This document shows positions 14,942 through 17,527 of a DNA stretch of 17,527 nucleotides, piece by piece. The notes beneath the pieces are model-generated. The model was not told the origin of the DNA and did no database searches. It worked only from the letters and a program-made list of their open reading frames with translations. How positions within the stretch are numbered: the stretch's first letter is position 1; each line of letters begins with the position of its first letter. Where the stretch lies: assembly GCA_035318505.1 (NCBI GenBank), contig DATHEQ010000365.1, forward strand, positions 1 to 17,527, written 5' to 3'. The DNA is from DASWDH01 sp035318505. Lineage in GTDB: Bacteria > Myxococcota_A > Polyangia > Polyangiales > Polyangiaceae. Made by a program: the position numbers and the translations under genes.

Positions 14942-16029
14942 CGCGTGACCTGCCCTTCTTGGCGTGAGCCGCTCCGCTCCGATCCCGTTGATTCGTTTCG
15001 GGTGGCGCTCGTGCTGGAGGTGGACGTCGACATGGGAGTGGACGAGCGGGAGGGGCGCGCCGGGTGCATGCCCTTATGGATGCTCGCGTCCGAGTGCAGC
15101 ACCTCGCCGGTCTCGATGACCTGCTTGAAACGGCGCAGATCGCCGGCAATTCCCTGAGCGGGCTCGGCGCCGAACAGCTTGGCCACCGCTGCGCCGAGTG
15201 CACCCGCCGGCGGATCGTACGCCAGCTCGACTCGGACTTCCGTTCCCCGGCCGCCAGGAGCGTCGAGGAAGCGAACCGATCCTTGGTTCGGGACGTCGGA
15301 GCCTTCGCACGATCGCCAGGCGAGGTTCTCATTCGGTTGATCGGCGACGATCTCCGCTTCCCACTCGATGGGCAGGCCCATGGGCCCGTTGGCGACCCAC
15401 TTGGAACGGCCGTTCTCTTGCATGGTGACCGACTCGAGGTGCGCCATGAACGTCGGCAGGTGCTCGAGGTCGCGCCAGTAGCGGTACACCTCTTCACGGG
15501 GGCGGTTCACGGTGATGGCGCTGAGCACGTGGATGCCGTCCGGTTCGGCCAAGCCGCGCTCCTCCCGACTGCACTCGATGGCGCTCCAGACGTCGAGCGC
15601 GGTGACGCCCAGCACCGACGCGATGGACGTCATCGTGCGAGCGTGCTCGCTCTTGGGCGAAGCCAGCGTTTTGCCGAGCAGGGCGAGGTCCATGGCATCG
15701 CCCGCGACACGTGACCAGAGCCACACGTCGGGTCGAGTCTTGGAAAGAATTCCGAGACCACTCACCAGCTCGCGCACTCCGAGGAGACGCAACGTGCTCA
15801 GAGTCTGCGGACGAATGCGGGCACCAGCGATGGCAGCGACGGCCGCGGGCGCAACGATCTCGGCCAAGCCGAGCGCCACGCTGAACCATCCCAGCCCCAT
15901 CGCACGACGCACCGCGCGACTCTCGCGCTGTGCCAGCCCTACGCCGCGAGCGTCCTCGAGTGTATCGACTGCCTGACCGGCCATTTGCCGGCGCTCATCT
16001 GGGTATCCCGACATTCCCTGCGTCTGCAT
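14938..16029 (-). CDS. Membrane-SRPBCC (polyketide cyclase/dehydrase-like) protein
   Basis: A 363-residue two-part protein. Residues about 38-150 form several hydrophobic helices (for example WFSVALGLAEIVAPAAVAA at 48-66) of an uncharacterised membrane domain. Residues about 165-305 form an SRPBCC (START-like) ligand-binding fold: ITVNRPREEVYRYWRDLEHLPTF, the ENGRSKW strand, LPIEWEAEI, then GTEVRVELAYDPPAG and the final helix GDLRRFKQVIETGEV. The tail after HSDASIHKGMHPARP (312-326) is Ser/Thr-rich low complexity (about 327-350). SRPBCC proteins bind hydrophobic ligands, and this one is often found beside zinc-dependent dehydrogenases. The function is unknown. The ATG at 16029 follows AGGAG with good spacing. 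A sigma-54-like element lies about 95 bases upstream. Confidence 0.85.
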   Translation of the reverse strand: MQTQGMSGYPDERRQMAGQAVDTLEDARGVGLAQRESRAVRRAMGLGWFSVALGLAEIVAPAAVAAIAGARIRPQTLSTLRLLGVRELVSGLGILSKTRPDVWLWSRVAGDAMDLALLGKTLASPKSEHARTMTSIASVLGVTALDVWSAIECSREERGLAEPDGIHVLSAITVNRPREEVYRYWRDLEHLPTFMAHLESVTMQENGRSKWVANGPMGLPIEWEAEIVADQPNENLAWRSCEGSDVPNQGSVRFLDAPGGRGTEVRVELAYDPPAGALGAAVAKLFGAEPAQGIAGDLRRFKQVIETGEVLHSDASIHKGMHPARPSRSSTPMSTSTSSTSATRNESTGSERSGSRQEGQVTR

Positions 16030-16123
16030 GTTCGCTCCTGCGCTGCGTTCCTCGTCGGCGAAGTCCGCCAGCCGTTTCTGCGATCACATTCGAAATCGGC
16101 ACCATGCCGAGCGGGCACGTGGC

Positions 16124-16139
16124 TGCAAGCTCCGAACCA
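16124..16139 (-). promoter_or_regulatory. Candidate sigma-54 promoter (-24/-12) of the SRPBCC-dehydrogenase operon
   Basis: The minus strand reads TGGTTCGGAGCTTGCA. Against the consensus TGGCACG-N4-TTGC(A/T) it matches 10 of 12 positions with correct GG-N10-GC spacing. It points toward the SRPBCC gene and would give a leader of about 80 bases. Sigma-54 control is abundant in myxobacteria, but no activator site is identified. Confidence 0.45.
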
Positions 16140-16301
16140 CCAACAAGTGTGCGGCTTGCGTCCACTCGCCGCGCTGCGATGCCCGTCGTTGTTGGCAAAG
16201 CAAGCGACACGCCGAGTCACGGAGCGGGCGCAGTCGCACCGTGATGGTCACAAGGTCGTAGGGAGCGCTTCTGACGACGTATGTCCTATCGTCGCCGTGC
16301 G

Positions 16302-16315
16302 GCGGCGCGCGCCGC
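16302..16315. terminator. GC palindrome after the sensor kinase gene, possible terminator stem
   Basis: A perfect 14-base palindrome (GCGGCGCGCGCCGC) sits 13 bases beyond the kinase stop codon. As a palindrome without a loop or T-tract it is only a weak terminator candidate, and such motifs occur by chance in GC-rich DNA. Confidence 0.2.
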
Positions 16316-16327
16316 GCTTCGCCTGCG

Positions 16328-17527
16328 TCAGGCGTGCACCGTCACCGAAGAAAGCGCACTGGCGTCTTCGTGCTCCACGGCGGCGAGCACCTGTCGCCAT
16401 TCCACCGGTTTCACCAGATGCTCGGCAAAACCAGCATCGAGACAGCGCTGCCGATCGTGCTCTTGTCCGTACCCGGTGATGGCGACGAGACGAATGGGCT
16501 TGGGCAGGAGAGTTCGCAGCTTGCGAGCGAGCTCGTAGCCATCCATGACCGGAAGACCAATGTCGAGGAGCGCCACCTCGGGGCTGAAAGCAGCCGCCTG
16601 CGCGAGCGCCGCTGGGCCGTCGAGCGTGACCAGTACTTCGTGATCGGAACTGCGGAGCAGATCCGCCAATGTTTCGACGGCATCGGCGTTGTCGTCGACG
16701 AGCAGAACGCGTCGTCGGTTGGCGGTCGATTGCAAGGGCGTAGTGACGGGAACGACGGACGCTGGTTCGGCGAGAGCCGCGACGGGAAGCGTCACCGTGA
16801 AGCGACTGCCCTGTCCCGGCCCATCGCTGTACGCAGCAACGGTTCCCCCGTGGAGGGCGACCAGGCTGTTCACCAAGGCCAGCCCCAATCCGAGACCGCC
16901 TTGGGAGCGATCGACGCTGCGCTCCCCTTGTACGAACGGTTCGAAGATCGAGGGCAAAAGCTCGGCCGGAATGCCATCTCCGTTGTCTTGCACTTCGACG
17001 ATCGACGCGCCGTCACCCGACAAGAGGCGCAGCGCAATCTGCCCTCCGACGGGCGTGTACTTGGCAGCATTGGTCAGCAGATTATGAAAGACCTGTGCCA
17101 GGCGCGACTCGTCGCCATCGACAAAGTGAACGTTGCGCGCCGCCTCGATGCGAAAATGATGGTTTCGCTGCTCGAGGATGGGACTCGCCATCTCCACTGC
17201 TTTGGCGAGAACGTTGGCGAGATCGCTGCGCGCGCGCCGCAGCTCGACCTTTCCGCGAGTGATGCGGGATATGTCGAGAAGGTCGTCGACGAGCCGGACC
17301 AAATGCCGCGTTTGCCGTTCGATGATCTCGCGTTCTCGTTCGCCGCCCGAGACACCTTTCAGCATCATCATCTGCAAGGCAGTCAGAATGGGCGCGAGGG
17401 GATTGCGTAGCTCGTGGCCGAGCATCGCCAAAAATTCGTCTTTGCGCCTGTCGGCGATGCGAGCGGCTTCGAAGAGACGCGCTCGAACGATCGTTTGCGT
17501 GCACTGCTGCGCGATCGTGCGGAGAAA
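16328..17527 (-). CDS. Hybrid sensor histidine kinase with C-terminal receiver (5' end beyond window)
   Basis: The last 399 residues of a hybrid two-component kinase; the frame is open to the right edge. Residues numbered from the edge: a helical linker (FLRTIAQQCTQTIVRARLFEA), probably the end of a GAF or PAS domain, then the HisKA H-box (H38 in MLGHELRNPL). The HATPase_c domain has N149 and N153 (HNLLTNAAKYT), DNGDGIP (181-187), FEPFVQG and GLGLGL (211-216). The C-terminal receiver (about 272-385) has DDN (278-280), phospho-acceptor D322 and K373. A TTG at 17431 is in frame but falls inside the conserved KDEFLAMLGHE segment, so the true start lies outside. Its partner and signal cannot be seen. 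Confidence 0.93.
   Translation of the reverse strand, partial: FLRTIAQQCTQTIVRARLFEAARIADRRKDEFLAMLGHELRNPLAPILTALQMMMLKGVSGGEREREIIERQTRHLVRLVDDLLDISRITRGKVELRRARSDLANVLAKAVEMASPILEQRNHHFRIEAARNVHFVDGDESRLAQVFHNLLTNAAKYTPVGGQIALRLLSGDGASIVEVQDNGDGIPAELLPSIFEPFVQGERSVDRSQGGLGLGLALVNSLVALHGGTVAAYSDGPGQGSRFTVTLPVAALAEPASVVPVTTPLQSTANRRRVLLVDDNADAVETLADLLRSSDHEVLVTLDGPAALAQAAAFSPEVALLDIGLPVMDGYELARKLRTLLPKPIRLVAITGYGQEHDRQRCLDAGFAEHLVKPVEWRQVLAAVEHEDASALSSVTVHA

Larger units (their letters stand above)
16030..16327. other. Intergenic region between the SRPBCC gene and the sensor kinase gene
   Basis: Nearly 300 bases between two minus-strand genes. It contains a sigma-54-like element (16124-16139) and a GC palindrome (16302-16315). 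Small open frames here are Arg/Pro-rich with no homology I recognise and were not called. Confidence 0.5.

Noticed and set aside
15939..16220. Small minus-strand open frames in the gap upstream of the SRPBCC gene
   Set aside because: No ribosome-binding site or recognisable sequence, and they run into the SRPBCC gene out of frame.
16334..17410. Long plus-strand open frame opposite the hybrid sensor kinase
   Set aside because: The opposite strand carries intact HisKA, HATPase and receiver motifs; the plus-strand translation has no domain or plausible start context.

Overview
The window is GC-rich, densely packed bacterial chromosome. Translationally coupled genes (ATGA, GTGA and TGATG junctions), several soluble hybrid or receiver-linked kinases, an HDOD response regulator and an FtsI with a C-terminal PASTA domain suggest a member of the Myxococcota (myxobacteria, perhaps Polyangia). 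This lineage call is inference: the window has no rRNA or other taxonomic marker. No tRNA, rRNA, CRISPR array, insertion sequence, integrase or clear transfer boundary was seen.

Left part (1-5250): the start of a classical division and cell-wall (dcw) cluster on the minus strand, in the order mraZ, rsmH, ftsL, ftsI, murE. Every junction overlaps by 1 or 4 bases, and murE runs off the left edge. A TTGACA-type promoter lies upstream of mraZ. Just downstream of its -10 box are three GTG(G/C) direct repeats at an exact 10-base period, a good candidate for the MraZ autoregulatory operator. FtsI has a KTA triad where KTG is usual, and it carries a PASTA domain.

Middle part (5250-10870): an FMN-dependent NAD(P)H reductase (plus) and a Rid-family protein (minus) converge with a 2-base gap. 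The Rid protein lacks the catalytic arginine of true RidA deaminases. A MATE-family exporter diverges from the Rid gene. After a short convergent gap with a hairpin comes a two-gene signalling operon on the minus strand: an HDOD response regulator followed, with a GTGA overlap, by a soluble receiver-GAF-histidine kinase.

Right part (10871-17527): an unrecognised 152-residue protein (minus) diverges from a family-B DNA polymerase (plus) whose exonuclease and polymerase catalytic motifs are all present. The polymerase gene overlaps tail-to-tail by 14 bases with a zinc-dependent alcohol (formaldehyde-type) dehydrogenase. The dehydrogenase is coupled by ATGA to an upstream gene for a membrane-plus-SRPBCC protein, and that pair has a good sigma-54-like -24/-12 element upstream. 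The window ends inside a hybrid sensor kinase (kinase plus C-terminal receiver) whose N-terminus is beyond the right edge.

No single novel system stands out. The points most worth a second look are the MraZ operator, the altered FtsI triad, the family-B polymerase with its unknown divergent neighbour, the HDOD and REC-GAF-kinase pair, and the sigma-54-like site.
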